This document shows, piece by piece, positions 8,450-18,397 of a stretch of 64,000 bases of DNA. Positions within the stretch are counted from its first letter, which is position 1, and every line of letters begins with the position of its first letter. The position numbers and the translations under genes were made by a program. The notes beneath the pieces were generated by a model. That model was not told where the DNA came from. It searched no databases and was given only the letters and a program-made list of their open reading frames with translations. The stretch comes from Roseburia sp. AF12-17LB. GTDB lineage: Bacteria > Bacillota > Clostridia > Lachnospirales > Lachnospiraceae. The stretch covers positions 95,776-159,775 of the forward strand of contig NZ_QUHR01000007.1 of assembly GCF_003479605.1 (NCBI RefSeq). The letters run 5' to 3'.

Positions 8450-10254
8450 TAATCTCCCTCCTCAAATGGAATCTCAAGTATTACAGTTGTCCCTTCTCCA
8501 ACTGTGCTTTCTATTTTCAGAATATATTGCTCATGATACTTCAACTGAAGTCTTTCCCTGATATTTTTTATTGCATATCTTCCAATTCTCTGTTTGGAAT
8601 AATTGACCGGTTCATTTTCCCATAAAGCATCTATCTGTTCCTGCTTCATTCCTACTCCTGTATCTTTTATTTCAAAATGAATACGGTCTCCGGTACGCGT
8701 TCCTGTTATGGTAAGTTTACACGGTTTGCTGACATTTTCAAAACCATGTACAATTGCATTTTCCACAAATGGCTGAATAATCAGTTTGGGAATCTTTGCA
8801 TCTTTAATTTCATCTGCAATATGTAATTCGTAATTCAGCTTTCTTGGGAAACGCATTTTCTGTATCTTTAAGTACTCCCGGACCAGTTCGAATTCTTTTT
8901 CTACCGTAATTATGCTGCGTCCCTGGTTTAAAGTCAGCCGAAACAATGACGACAGTGATAAGATACTCTCTGCAATTTCATCATTACCTGCCTCTGTTGC
9001 CTGCCAGTACAAAGAATCCAGCGTATTATACAGGAAATGCGGATTTATCTGTGCCTGCAGTGCGGCCAGCTCACTTTCTTTTTCCGATAAGGTAATCACA
9101 TAATTCTCATCAATCAGCTTCTTAATCTCTCCGACCATTGCATTAAAGCATTCCGCCACCTGTCCGACTTCGTCATTGGTTTCTACTTTTACCTGCTGCT
9201 CAAAATCACCGGCAGAGAATTTTAAAATGGCTTCGCTTACTTTTCGCAACGGATTGGTTACAAGATTTGAAATAATCATAAAAAACGGAAACATGCCAAT
9301 CAACAGTCCAAACAGTAATGCCAGTGGCATATAAACGACACTTCTTATCTGAGCCTGCACCTGCTGTCTTGGTATAATCTTGCAGGTAATTGCTCCTTCT
9401 TTATTCAGCTGGGTACAAATGACTTCATAATCTCCCCAGATGAAATCCTTTTCCCTCTCTCTGTAATCCTGCTGACGGAATTCTTCTGCCGTCAGATATT
9501 TTTTTAATTTATCATCCACATCTCCAACGGTTACCAGTTCCCCCGTATGTGGATCTACGACCATTACGGCTTCTCCGCCTTCTTTCACCATATTGGTCAT
9601 CAGTTCTTCAAATTTACTTTTTCCAACACCTATTACAATAAATCCAAGTCTTTTCTTATGTGACAGATCATAAATTTCCCTGCAGAGCACTACTTTATCT
9701 GAGAAATTAGCAAGATACGGTCCACTATCGTCTGCATCCACGCTTTTCCATATCATTCCAAGCTTTGTATCCACCGTTTCCTGATAAATCTGTGTCTGCC
9801 GTATATCTTCCATTGTGGAGAGATTTACACTTCCATCCATACCCCTTAAATAAGGTCTTATTCCATTTTCCGGATAGATAGCTATTGTCTTAATCTCTCC
9901 ACGCATGGAAATCATATCCTGAACCACTTCCATTGGTCCATTATTCTGCCACAATCTTGCATCTGCATTATAAGGAGCAGAATCACGTTCCGATAATAAT
10001 CCCCTTATCTCCTGGTTAATACAGATATAGGTTGTATAATCTTTTACATCCGATTGTAGCAGACTTATATTCTCTGCTAAGGATTCCACGTTGGCACGGT
10101 TACCTTCCAACCGGTCACTGGATGCCTGTTTATAATTATGTACCATCAGGATGCCGCAGATGAGAATCAGTACAGGCGTAAAGATTGCATATGCATAAAT
10201 AATTAATTTTGCTTTTACACTCAGACCGTTTATCCATTTTCTAATCTTCTGCAT
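8449..10254 (-). CDS. YesM-type sensor histidine kinase
   Basis: A 601-residue kinase. It has two membrane segments (about 15-37 and 300-325) flanking a 260-residue extracellular sensor of the double-Cache type, a HAMP domain (about 325-375), the His_kinase motif around LQAQINPHFLYNTLDSLYW with the phosphorylated His in NPHFLYN (about 405), and a HATPase domain (IIQPFVENAIVHG, DTGVGM). Kinases of this class usually sense sugars, sometimes with the help of the ABC binding protein. It lies 17 bases after the permease gene. Confidence 0.92.
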   Translation of the reverse strand: MQKIRKWINGLSVKAKLIIYAYAIFTPVLILICGILMVHNYKQASSDRLEGNRANVESLAENISLLQSDVKDYTTYICINQEIRGLLSERDSAPYNADARLWQNNGPMEVVQDMISMRGEIKTIAIYPENGIRPYLRGMDGSVNLSTMEDIRQTQIYQETVDTKLGMIWKSVDADDSGPYLANFSDKVVLCREIYDLSHKKRLGFIVIGVGKSKFEELMTNMVKEGGEAVMVVDPHTGELVTVGDVDDKLKKYLTAEEFRQQDYREREKDFIWGDYEVICTQLNKEGAITCKIIPRQQVQAQIRSVVYMPLALLFGLLIGMFPFFMIISNLVTNPLRKVSEAILKFSAGDFEQQVKVETNDEVGQVAECFNAMVGEIKKLIDENYVITLSEKESELAALQAQINPHFLYNTLDSLYWQATEAGNDEIAESILSLSSLFRLTLNQGRSIITVEKEFELVREYLKIQKMRFPRKLNYELHIADEIKDAKIPKLIIQPFVENAIVHGFENVSKPCKLTITGTRTGDRIHFEIKDTGVGMKQEQIDALWENEPVNYSKQRIGRYAIKNIRERLQLKYHEQYILKIESTVGEGTTVILEIPFEEGD

Positions 10255-10271
10255 CCCTCATGTACCCTCTC

Positions 10272-11123
10272 TTATCCTTTTACTGCACCCATGGCAACAC
10301 CCTTGGTGATATGTTTATTCAATATAATATATACAATAACTGCCGGAGCTGCTGTCAATGCCATAACTGCAAACTGTACTGCGTAATTTGACGAATACTC
10401 ACCGGTAAATTCAAGAACCGAGAATGGAAGTGTCTTCCATTTATCAGAGCTTAAATAGGTACTTGCCATCATAAATTCATTCCAGTTATTTAAGAACGTC
10501 ATGATTGCTACAGTTGCAATGGAGGATTTTAACATTGGTGTAATAATCTGGAATAAAATACGATATATTCCACAACCATCCATTACTGCTGCTTCCTCTA
10601 ACTCTACCGGAATGGATTCCATAAAGCTTGTCATTAAGAACAATCCCTGTGGAAGTGAAAATGCAACATATGGTATCAACAATGCCCAGATGGTATCTGT
10701 CATTCCCAGGCGGCTGTAAATCTTATAATTCGGAAGCAGTGTCGCATGAATCGGAATCATCAGTCCCATTAATAAAAGTGTTTTTACGAATGTACTTAAT
10801 TTCCATTTCATTCTACGGCATGCAAATGCCGACATAATAGATACTACAATTACAAGAAGCACTGCTAATCCATTGATTAAAATACTATTCTTCAGATACC
10901 AGAGGAAATTACCATCTACAAAAGCTTTTACGTAATTGCCCCACTGGATTTTCTTCGGCATTACCAGAAGTCCGTTGGTAAACATTTCTGAACTGCTCGC
11001 CAGTGAAAAATCTAACAGCCAGATTAATGGAAATATCTGTATTACCGCAACTATAATAAGTATAACATACAGGATTGGTTTCGACAGCTTCTTTTTCTTC
11101 TTCTTACTTCCGATCATTTCCAT
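10272..11123 (-). CDS. Sugar ABC transporter permease (MalG/LacG type)
   Basis: A 283-residue membrane protein with six segments and the EAA loop ELEEAAVMDGCGIYRILFQII (residues about 175-195) that docks to the ATPase. It belongs to the CUT1 class for oligosaccharides. It lies two bases after the other permease gene. No ATPase gene is found in this operon, so a shared MsmX-like ATPase encoded elsewhere is expected. Confidence 0.93.
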   Translation of the reverse strand: MEMIGSKKKKKKLSKPILYVILIIVAVIQIFPLIWLLDFSLASSSEMFTNGLLVMPKKIQWGNYVKAFVDGNFLWYLKNSILINGLAVLLVIVVSIMSAFACRRMKWKLSTFVKTLLLMGLMIPIHATLLPNYKIYSRLGMTDTIWALLIPYVAFSLPQGLFLMTSFMESIPVELEEAAVMDGCGIYRILFQIITPMLKSSIATVAIMTFLNNWNEFMMASTYLSSDKWKTLPFSVLEFTGEYSSNYAVQFAVMALTAAPAVIVYIILNKHITKGVAMGAVKG

Positions 11124-11125
11124 AA

Positions 11126-12022
11126 TTATGCGACCTCCTTTACTTTAATTTTTGCTTCTCTTTCTTCAAAAATCTTATTTAAAATTACAGTTACTAACAG
11201 ACAGATAATAATGAATACCACACCGATTGCATTTCCATATCCATATTTGTATGCTTTAAATGCCTGCTGATACAGATAGTTTGCTGCAAATTGTGTACTA
11301 TTTCCCGGACCGCCATTGGTTAACAGATATACCGTCTCCATCTGCTTTAATGCAGAAATAACAGCCATGGTTACATTTACCTGAATAACCGGCTTCATCT
11401 GTGGTAATGTAATCTTAAAGAAGATCTGTATCTGTGTCGCTCCGTCAATTGCTGCTGCTTCATACAATACCGGATCAATATTTTTAATTCCGGTGTAGTA
11501 AATTAACATTCCCCATCCAAATCCATGCCAGATTAAGACGATTAAGACTGCCCATATTGCTGTGTCATAATTGAACCAGTTAATATCACCTTTTCCGCCA
11601 AAGGCTTTGATAATGTTATTCAGCAATCCAAAATCCGGATTGTAAATGAATTTCCACAGATATGCGATAACTGCTACGGAAATTACATTTGGAATAAAGT
11701 ATACGCAGCGGAAGAAGTTCTCTCCTTTTCCTCCGAGCTTATCGAGGACTGCTGCTACGATCATTGCCAGCGGATGCTGGATAAAAATAAATCCGATTGC
11801 TAAAAGCAGTGAGTTCCGAAGTGATGTTCCAAAGGCTGCATCATGGAACAGATTTTTGTAATTCTCCCACCCAACAAACTGATAAGAGCCCATTCCTGAG
11901 TAGTTGGTAAATCCATAATATACACTGAGGCAGATTGGAGCTAATATTGCAAATACAAATAAGAATAACCCCGGAAGTACCAGACTCAGAATAACCCACT
12001 TGTTACTGTAAAGTTTCTTCAC
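11126..12022 (-). CDS. Sugar ABC transporter permease (MalF/LacF type)
   Basis: A 298-residue membrane protein with six segments and the EAA loop YEAAAIDGATQIQIFFKITLP-like stretch (about residues 188-208). It forms the heterodimeric pore with the next permease. It lies about 220 bases downstream of the binding-protein gene, with a stem-loop in that gap that probably lowers expression of the permeases relative to the binding protein. Confidence 0.93.
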   Translation of the reverse strand: MKKLYSNKWVILSLVLPGLFLFVFAILAPICLSVYYGFTNYSGMGSYQFVGWENYKNLFHDAAFGTSLRNSLLLAIGFIFIQHPLAMIVAAVLDKLGGKGENFFRCVYFIPNVISVAVIAYLWKFIYNPDFGLLNNIIKAFGGKGDINWFNYDTAIWAVLIVLIWHGFGWGMLIYYTGIKNIDPVLYEAAAIDGATQIQIFFKITLPQMKPVIQVNVTMAVISALKQMETVYLLTNGGPGNSTQFAANYLYQQAFKAYKYGYGNAIGVVFIIICLLVTVILNKIFEEREAKIKVKEVA

Positions 12023-12153
12023 TATATTTTCCCTCCCTATGTTTTTTCTTTATAAAAATTATAGCAACCGGGCCATGTGGTTTACAGATACCAGTCTTTA
12101 GAAAAGGTGTAATATTTTCACATACCTATATATGTTTTTTTCTCCTGCATGCA

Positions 12154-12190
12154 TAAAAAAAGAGGAACCGCAGATTGATCTGCGGCTCCT
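12154..12190 (-). terminator. Intercistronic stem-loop/partial terminator
   Basis: Minus-strand arms AGGAGCCGCAGA and TCTGCGGTTCCT (12190-12179 and 12174-12163, one G:U) enclose a four-base loop and are followed by a T-rich run. It lies between the binding-protein gene and the permease genes. Such elements commonly let the binding protein be made in excess by stopping part of the transcripts or protecting the 3' end of the upstream message. Confidence 0.75.
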
Positions 12191-12242
12191 GATAGGGTAT
12201 GTAATTAAAAGAATTTGGAGAATGCTATGAAATTAATTTTGT

Positions 12243-13583
12243 TTACTGGCAGGCTTTTCCGATAGAAGAAAGGAAATCGTCTACGCTCATGCTTCCATTG
12301 GAAACACTCTGGATCTCACTTTCAATGCCTGTCTTAAATGCAGATGGTCCACAGTCATTGATTGGGGTTCCGGATACACTTGTTGCATTATTTACTGCAT
12401 CTACAAACTGCATCTGTAATTCTGTTTCATCACCTGTCATATATGCTGACTGATCCTGTGCAGACATTCCTACACCATTTTCCCAGCCATATTTGGAAAG
12501 TTTATCCGGCTGATACATATAATTTAAGAATTTGATTGCTTCATCTTTGTGTTCAGAAGATGCGGATACTCCATATCCACCACCATTCCATGCTGCGATA
12601 TCTGTTGCAGTTCCTTTTCCACCGTCTACTACCGGCATGGTAAATACACGGATGTTGGTTCTGATATCTTCGTCAATATCTTCATTCAATGCCATGGATG
12701 CATCCCAGCTTCCCATATAATACATGGCAGCCTGACCATTGATAAAAAGATTCTGTGCAGTTGCATAATCCTGTGAATCATATCCATTCTGGAATAATCC
12801 TGCATCTGCTGTTTCTTTCAGTAGTTCTGTTGCTTTTACAATGCTTGAATCTGTAAAATCACCAGTTGCTACTGCATTGCTTACAATACTGGAATAATCA
12901 CTTCCTGCTACTTTGTAAAGTAAATCAGATAAATAAACTGCCATTGGCCATCCATCTCCACCATCCATTGCCAGTGGAATATAGCCTGCATCCTTGATTG
13001 TTCCTGCTAATTCCAACAGTTCATCATATGTCTTTGGAACTTCCCAGCCATTGTCTTCAAACATTTTCTGATTGTAATAGAATCCGGCAACATCTGTATT
13101 TCTTGGAAGTCCATAAAGTTTTCCATCTTTCTTGAATCCTTCTAAGGAACCGGATACGAATCCATAATCATCATAATCTGACTCATTTAATTCTGCAAGT
13201 ACTCCTGCATCCAACACTTCGTCTAAGAATGCCGGCTGTCCCCAGATACTTACAACATCCGGAAGTCCTTCCATGGAGTATGCTTTGAATTTTGTCTTAT
13301 AAGCTTCTTCATCCAAAGCTTCTACTTCGATTTTTACATTTGGATTCTCTTCCATGTACTCATCAATAATTTTCTGTTCTACCAGTCCCTGACCATTTTT
13401 ACGGTCTGGCAGGTTGGAGAATACCTTCAATGTAATTTCATCCCCGCTTGAACTTCCTGCTTCTGCGGATGGGCTCTTCTCGGAACCATCACTACTTGCT
13501 GTAGTATCTTTTCCGCCGCATCCTGCAAGCATTGCTGTTACCATTGCTGTTGTTAATAACACTGATACAATTTTTTTCCTCAT
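12243..13583 (-). CDS. Sugar ABC transporter substrate-binding lipoprotein
   Basis: A 446-residue extracellular solute-binding protein of family 1. A lipoprotein signal (about residues 1-22, lipobox MLAGC) is followed by a Gly/Ser-rich linker and a periplasmic-binding fold, with PRNTDVAGFYYNQKMFEDNGW and MYYMGSWDASM typical of oligosaccharide binders. Two ATGs follow one another; the second (13583) has GGAGG seven bases before it, the first only four, so the second was chosen. It is the first gene of the sugar operon. The promoter region carries a 45-bp palindromic element (13637-13681). Confidence 0.92.
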   Translation of the reverse strand: MRKKIVSVLLTTAMVTAMLAGCGGKDTTASSDGSEKSPSAEAGSSSGDEITLKVFSNLPDRKNGQGLVEQKIIDEYMEENPNVKIEVEALDEEAYKTKFKAYSMEGLPDVVSIWGQPAFLDEVLDAGVLAELNESDYDDYGFVSGSLEGFKKDGKLYGLPRNTDVAGFYYNQKMFEDNGWEVPKTYDELLELAGTIKDAGYIPLAMDGGDGWPMAVYLSDLLYKVAGSDYSSIVSNAVATGDFTDSSIVKATELLKETADAGLFQNGYDSQDYATAQNLFINGQAAMYYMGSWDASMALNEDIDEDIRTNIRVFTMPVVDGGKGTATDIAAWNGGGYGVSASSEHKDEAIKFLNYMYQPDKLSKYGWENGVGMSAQDQSAYMTGDETELQMQFVDAVNNATSVSGTPINDCGPSAFKTGIESEIQSVSNGSMSVDDFLSSIGKACQ

Positions 13584-13636
13584 CATAATACCTCCTTTTT
13601 TCAAATGTCTCTCTTCATTTGATGATTCTATTCTAG

Positions 13637-13681
13637 CATTCACTTTTTTTGAAAAACAGTCATCAAACTTTCAAAAAAGTG
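13637..13681 (-). promoter_or_regulatory. Palindromic operator of the sugar operon, shared with the chemoreceptor gene
   Basis: On the minus strand, CACTTTTTTGAAA and TTTCAAAAAAAGTG face each other across about 14 bases with GACT in the middle. The element lies 54 bases before the binding-protein start. A 45-base element of the same layout and with about 34 matching positions lies before the chemoreceptor gene (15850-15894). The likely binder is the YesN-type regulator of this locus, which is an inference. Confidence 0.65.
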
Positions 13682-13706
13682 CAATTTTTTAATATAATTT
13701 TGTTCT

Positions 13707-15766
13707 TTATACGATAAATTTACCCAAAGTCTCGATTAAACGGCTGGCTCTTTCTCTCAAATTTACAGATGCTTCTTTTAATTCTTTTACTGCACCCAGC
13801 TGGGAATCTGCACTCTCATATACTTTAACGGAACATTCTGCCGTTTCCCCGGACACTTCGGAAATGCCTTCTATTGCTTCTAATGTCTCAGAACGGGAGC
13901 TATCCATTTCCGATACATTATTGCTGATTGTATCCAATGCAATTAACAAAGAGGCTACCTGCGTATCTATCTGCCGGAAGGACTGCGTCGTCTCTTCTAC
14001 TGCACCACTTTGTGTAGAAACTATTTCTTCTGCTTTTCGTGCAATTTCTGCCACTTCTCCGGTCTTTTCCACGATTTCTGCTACAATATCCGATATCTGT
14101 CCTGCTGATACCAGACACTGATCCGATAATTTACGGATTTCTTCTGCAACTACTGCAAATCCTTTTCCTGCCTCCTGGGCACGGGCTGCTTCAATAAATG
14201 CATTCAGGGATAACAGGTTGGTCTGCTCTGCAATCTGGTTAATTGCTGCGACAATCTCATTAATTGCTCTGGAACGTTCTTCCAATTCCTCAATTGCATC
14301 AATTACGCTGCGGGTTATCTCTACCGTAGATTCCGCACTGCTGGTCAGTCCCTGTACCGATTGTATGCCAGATTCAATCGTTGTTCCTGCAGAAGATGTA
14401 AGATTACTTATTTCCTGTGCATGCAGACTTACATCTGCTATTTTACCAGATAATGCATCCATCTGTGTCAGACAGCTTTCTGCTCCATTGTCAAGTTTAT
14501 TTACTCCTGTTTCTATACATTCCACTGCCTCCTGTATGTTCTGAGAGGTCTTTAAGAAAGTGCCGGACGCTTCATTGACATAACCTGCTGCTTCATTTAA
14601 CTGGTTACTCACTTCATTGACATGGACAATCAGTTCCTTTACATGTTCTACGGTATGATTGATTCCTTCACACAAAAGCCCGAATTCATCCTGTTTTCTC
14701 GTAGTCAGATGTATCGTCAGGTCTCCGTCTGCTACTTTACGCAGTTTGCGGAGAATATAATGTATCGTTCCGGACATATTCTGCGCAATCATTACGCCAA
14801 GTATAAGTGCAACAACGGCAAAACAGATGGAAAGAATTACCGTCAATGTCCGGATCTGTGCTGCTTCTGCCATAATATTCTCTTCCGGCACCAAGGCACA
14901 TAAAAGTGCATCTTTTTCCGGAATCCGGCTGCTTAGGAAAAGATACTTCTTTCCATTTATCTCTGTCATTGTACTAAATGTCTCATCCTCTGTAGAAAGT
15001 GCCTCCTTATAAAATCCGGTGTCATATATCATGGTACTATCCGGAATATTGTCTTCCTGTCCATAAAATTCCTGTCCGTCACTGGTCACCAGCACCGTAT
15101 AACCGCCGGTTCCCGGATTTAAGGATTCCATGACTTTCCGCAGATAGGAAGCGTCCATATCAATAAGAATTGCACCCTTTTGTGCATTATAATTTTTTAC
15201 AAGACGGATGCTATAGGTACTGCTATCTAATCCAAGTACTTCATCCGCTTCTTTATCCTGCCCGAATATCAGCCAGTCAGTGGAATCTGCTGCCATTTTC
15301 TGTCCCTGTTGTGTTTCTACATATTCCGAATATCCGGCACTGTTTACCGGATTTGTATTATCGGAAATACTTTTTCCACCCTCTGCCAGAAAACAATTCC
15401 ACTGACTTTCTCGTCTACCACTGTCTTTGTATTTACTTCATCTGTAACCTTTTTCTTCTGGCTCTTTTCCTCTGAATCTGTATACATTCCGGAAATGTAT
15501 TTCTGCATCTCTGTATCCGTAAGATACCGCTTGAATTCATCTTCCTCACTAGATACTGCAAGCCCGATGCACTGCTGCATCATATTTATGGTCTGCTCGA
15601 CCGATTCTTTATACTTGCTTACAATTGCGTATGAAGATTTGTTATAGGAAACCAGCCCCAGTATAACGATTCCGGCTACCGGAACCAGAAATCCCAAAAT
15701 CAGTTTCATCGCAATCGTCTTGTAAAAAGGCAGTTCCTTTTTTTCTTTCTGATCTCTTTTGTGCAT
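13707..15766 (-). pseudogene. Methyl-accepting chemotaxis protein, one-base frameshift
   Basis: Two frames together give a full chemoreceptor of about 685 residues. The first frame (15766 to 15344) carries the N-terminal membrane segment (about 20-42) and the start of the sensor. The second frame (to 13707) carries the rest of a double-Cache sensor, membrane segment ILSICFAVVALILGVMIA, HAMP, and the signalling hairpin with [19 protein letters not shown]. One added base in the T5 run at 15371-15375 (A5 on the coding strand) joins the two frames without loss. This may be a real inactivating mutation, phase variation in a homopolymer, or a sequencing error. The promoter shares an operator with the sugar ABC operon downstream, so a sugar-sensing role is likely. 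Confidence 0.85.
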
Positions 15767-15849
15767 ACATAATCCTCCTTTTCTTCCCTTTTAAAGTCAC
15801 CCTTTTCCCGACACTTTCTCCATTATCTGGTTGATATTATTTATCGTAT

Positions 15850-15894
15850 CATTGACTTTTTATAAAAAATAGTCGAAAGCTTTTTAAAAAAGTG
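15850..15894 (-). promoter_or_regulatory. Palindromic operator of the chemoreceptor gene
   Basis: Minus-strand CACTTTTTTAAAA, central GACT and ATAAAAAGTC have the same order and spacing as the element at 13637-13681. It lies 84 bases before the chemoreceptor start. Co-control of the receptor and the sugar operon by the same regulator is inferred. Confidence 0.6.
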
Positions 15895-15912
15895 GATTAT
15901 TTTCATATTACA

Positions 15913-15950
15913 CAAAAATGGGACAATGGCTGCTCTCTGTCCATTGTCCC
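15913..15950 (-). terminator. Intrinsic terminator of the rsmI operon
   Basis: Perfect 10-bp arms GGGACAATGG/CCATTGTCCC (15920-15929 with 15941-15950) are followed on the minus strand by ATTTTTG. It closes the transcription unit that ends with rsmI. Confidence 0.85.
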
Positions 15951-15975
15951 TTATATTGGTTTCCTGTTATTCTTC

Positions 15976-16818
15976 CTATTCTTTTAACAATGCCTGATAG
16001 ACATCCCGCTTACTGATGCCGCGGTCCTTTGCCACCTGCTTCATGGCTTCCTTTCGTTCCATGCCGGAAGCCTCATAATGTGCCATATGTTCCTCGATGG
16101 AAAGGCTCTCCCAGGCTTCTCTTGCTTCCTGCTCCTTTGTCTCAAATGTCTTTCCAGAAATAACTAAAACGTACTCTCCTTTTGGTTCGTTGTCCTTATA
16201 GAATCTTATGACATCTTCGAATGTCGTTTTTGTCGTGTTCTCATATCGTTTGGTCAGCTCCTTGCAGACCGTTAATTCACGGTTTCCAAGAACTTCATAA
16301 AGCTCCTTTAAGGTCTTTAGAAGATGGTGTGGTGCCTCATATACAATCATGGTTCGGCTCTCCTGCGCCAGCTCCTCTAAGACTCTGGCACGTTCTTTTT
16401 TATCCCTCGGAAGAAATGCCTCGAAAGCAAATCGTCTGGTGGGAAGTCCCGACATGGTCAATGCAGTAATGCAGGCTGCCGGTCCCGGAAGGGAAGTTAC
16501 TTCGATGCCATTCTCATAACAGATTCGAACCAGTTCTTCTCCCGGATCTGAAATACCCGGTGTTCCGGCATCTGTTATCAGGGCAATATTTTTGCCTTCC
16601 TGTAATTTCTCTACCAGCTTGTATGCCTTTTCAATTTTGTTATATTCATGATAGCTGGTCATCGGTGTCTTAATCTCAAAATGATTTAAGAGCTTAATGG
16701 AATTTCTCGTATCCTCTGCCGCTATTAAATCTACTTCCTTTAAGGTACGCAATACCCGGAATGTGATGTCCTCTAAATTTCCAATGGGTGTTGCACACAG
16801 ATACAGTTTTCCTGCCAT
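15976..16818 (-). CDS. rsmI: 16S rRNA (cytidine1402-2'-O)-methyltransferase
   Basis: A 280-residue tetrapyrrole-methylase-fold enzyme that methylates the ribose of C1402 in the ribosomal decoding centre using SAM. Marks: LYLCATPIGNLEDITFR at the N-terminus, AAEDTRNSIKLLNHF, ALITDAGTPGISDPG, and the C-terminal RsmI helix domain (SKRDVYQALL). It is the last gene of the yaaO-gmk-yaaR-holB-ricT-trmN6-lgt-rsmI group, the usual neighbourhood in Firmicutes. Confidence 0.96.
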   Translation of the reverse strand: MAGKLYLCATPIGNLEDITFRVLRTLKEVDLIAAEDTRNSIKLLNHFEIKTPMTSYHEYNKIEKAYKLVEKLQEGKNIALITDAGTPGISDPGEELVRICYENGIEVTSLPGPAACITALTMSGLPTRRFAFEAFLPRDKKERARVLEELAQESRTMIVYEAPHHLLKTLKELYEVLGNRELTVCKELTKRYENTTKTTFEDVIRFYKDNEPKGEYVLVISGKTFETKEQEAREAWESLSIEEHMAHYEASGMERKEAMKQVAKDRGISKRDVYQALLKE

Positions 16819-16857
16819 AATCTATCCTCTTTTATTTAAGTGGTATTATATATCTTC

Positions 16858-17628
16858 TTACTCCGCTTTCTTCGCATTTTCATAAATGCGCGGCAACATC
16901 TGATAGAGTATGATGCCTGCTGCCACAATACCAATGGAAATAAACTGGGAAGTAGAAAGGAATCCCACGCTTCCGCGGTAATCACTTCTTAAAAATTCCA
17001 CACCAAATCTTCCGATTCCATAGAACATTAAATATAAGGATGCCACTCTGCCTTTTTTCGGCTTACGCTTTGCATAAGCAAGCAGCATCAGGCAAATCAT
17101 GAAGTCTCCTGCAGATGAAATAAGCTGTGTCGGTATCAGCTTGACTCCATTTGGAGCATAGTCGGAATGGGTAAAGGTGATTCCAAACCAGCTGTCCGTT
17201 GCTTTTCCGTAACAACAGCCTGCAAAGAAGCATCCGATTCTTCCAAAGCCCTGTGCCAGTGCTACTGCCGGCATAACAAGGTCAAAGTATTCGATGAAAG
17301 ATACCTTCTTTATCCTGCAGTAAAGCCAGGATACTAAGATTCCTCCAATAATTCCTCCATATACTACATAACCGTTTTTAAAGTCCCAGAGAATGGATGG
17401 GTCTTTGATAATCTCCGGAATCTCTACAATATAATAAAGCAATCTGGTTCCCACCAGTCCGCCGATGATGGCACACCAGAAGATTCCATAAAGGATATCT
17501 CCGCTTTTTTCCATTTTCATCTTTTTCCCACGGTAATAACACATCGCATATGCGGCTAAAAATCCAAGTCCAATCATCAGTCCATACGTATGAAGTGTCA
17601 ACGGTCCAATTGTTATCTCATTAAACAT
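16858..17628 (-). CDS. lgt: Prolipoprotein diacylglyceryl transferase
   Basis: A 256-residue membrane enzyme that moves diacylglycerol from phosphatidylglycerol to the lipobox cysteine of prolipoproteins. About seven membrane segments are seen. The signature GRIGCFFAGCCYG (about 130-142) and the essential HTYGLMIGLG start are present. The frame extends further upstream, but MFNEITIGPL at 17628 has an AGGAAAG site and matches the family start. Its place between trmN6 and rsmI is an insertion relative to the Bacillus order. Confidence 0.95.
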   Translation of the reverse strand: MFNEITIGPLTLHTYGLMIGLGFLAAYAMCYYRGKKMKMEKSGDILYGIFWCAIIGGLVGTRLLYYIVEIPEIIKDPSILWDFKNGYVVYGGIIGGILVSWLYCRIKKVSFIEYFDLVMPAVALAQGFGRIGCFFAGCCYGKATDSWFGITFTHSDYAPNGVKLIPTQLISSAGDFMICLMLLAYAKRKPKKGRVASLYLMFYGIGRFGVEFLRSDYRGSVGFLSTSQFISIGIVAAGIILYQMLPRIYENAKKAE

Positions 17629-17647
17629 ATGTCTTTCCTTTCTTTCA

Positions 17648-18397
17648 TTACAAATCATAAATCTCATATATTTCATCGGTGTATACATTCGGTTCCTTGT
17701 ATACAATCAGCGGCTTCTCCACCGTCATACGGGAACGCCCGCCTCTGCAGCCTTCGATAAGTACCATGTTCGGCTCCCGGTCTGCATATGGATATACCAG
17801 CCGCATCCGCTTTGGCTCGATGCGATGCTCATGCATACAACAGATGATTTCCGTCAGACGAAACGGACGGTGTACCATAAAAAAATGTCCCCCCGGCTTT
17901 AGTATTCTCGCACTCTCTCTCATAATATCCGTAAGATTGCACAATATTTCATGGCGGGCAATTGCCTTTGCTTCCTCCGGATTCGTAAGACCGTGCTGTC
18001 CTATCATATAAGGCGGATTTGTGGTTATAATATCAAAAGAAGATGCCCCAAAGATCTTCGAGGCATCTTTTATATCTCCTGTTACGATATCGATTTTATC
18101 CGTCAATCCATTTAACGCAACGCTTCTTCCTGCCATGTCGGCACTGTCCGGCTGAATCTCAAGCCCGGTAAAATGCTCTCCGGGAGTCTTCGCCTCTAAT
18201 AGGATAGGAATCACTCCCGTTCCGGTTCCAAGGTCTAACACTCTCTGTTTCGGCTTTACCTTTACAAAAGCACTTAAGAGTACCGCATCCATTCCAAAGC
18301 AGAACTGCTTCGTATCCTGAATGATACGATAACCCTTGCGATTCAGCTCGTCCACACGCTCATCCGGTTTTAATTGAATCTCATTACTTGACGTCAT
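17648..18397 (-). CDS. trmN6: tRNA1(Val) (adenine37-N6)-methyltransferase family protein
   Basis: A 249-residue Rossmann-fold SAM-dependent methyltransferase. The SAM loop VLDLGTGTGVIPILL (about 53-67) and the N6-adenine catalytic motif TTNPPYM (about 110) are present. B. subtilis YabB is the equivalent. The start overlaps the ricT 3' end by 14 bases, which means the ribosome-binding region lies inside ricT. The last dozen residues run into the start region of lgt without overlap. Confidence 0.9.
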   Translation of the reverse strand: MTSSNEIQLKPDERVDELNRKGYRIIQDTKQFCFGMDAVLLSAFVKVKPKQRVLDLGTGTGVIPILLEAKTPGEHFTGLEIQPDSADMAGRSVALNGLTDKIDIVTGDIKDASKIFGASSFDIITTNPPYMIGQHGLTNPEEAKAIARHEILCNLTDIMRESARILKPGGHFFMVHRPFRLTEIICCMHEHRIEPKRMRLVYPYADREPNMVLIEGCRGGRSRMTVEKPLIVYKEPNVYTDEIYEIYDL

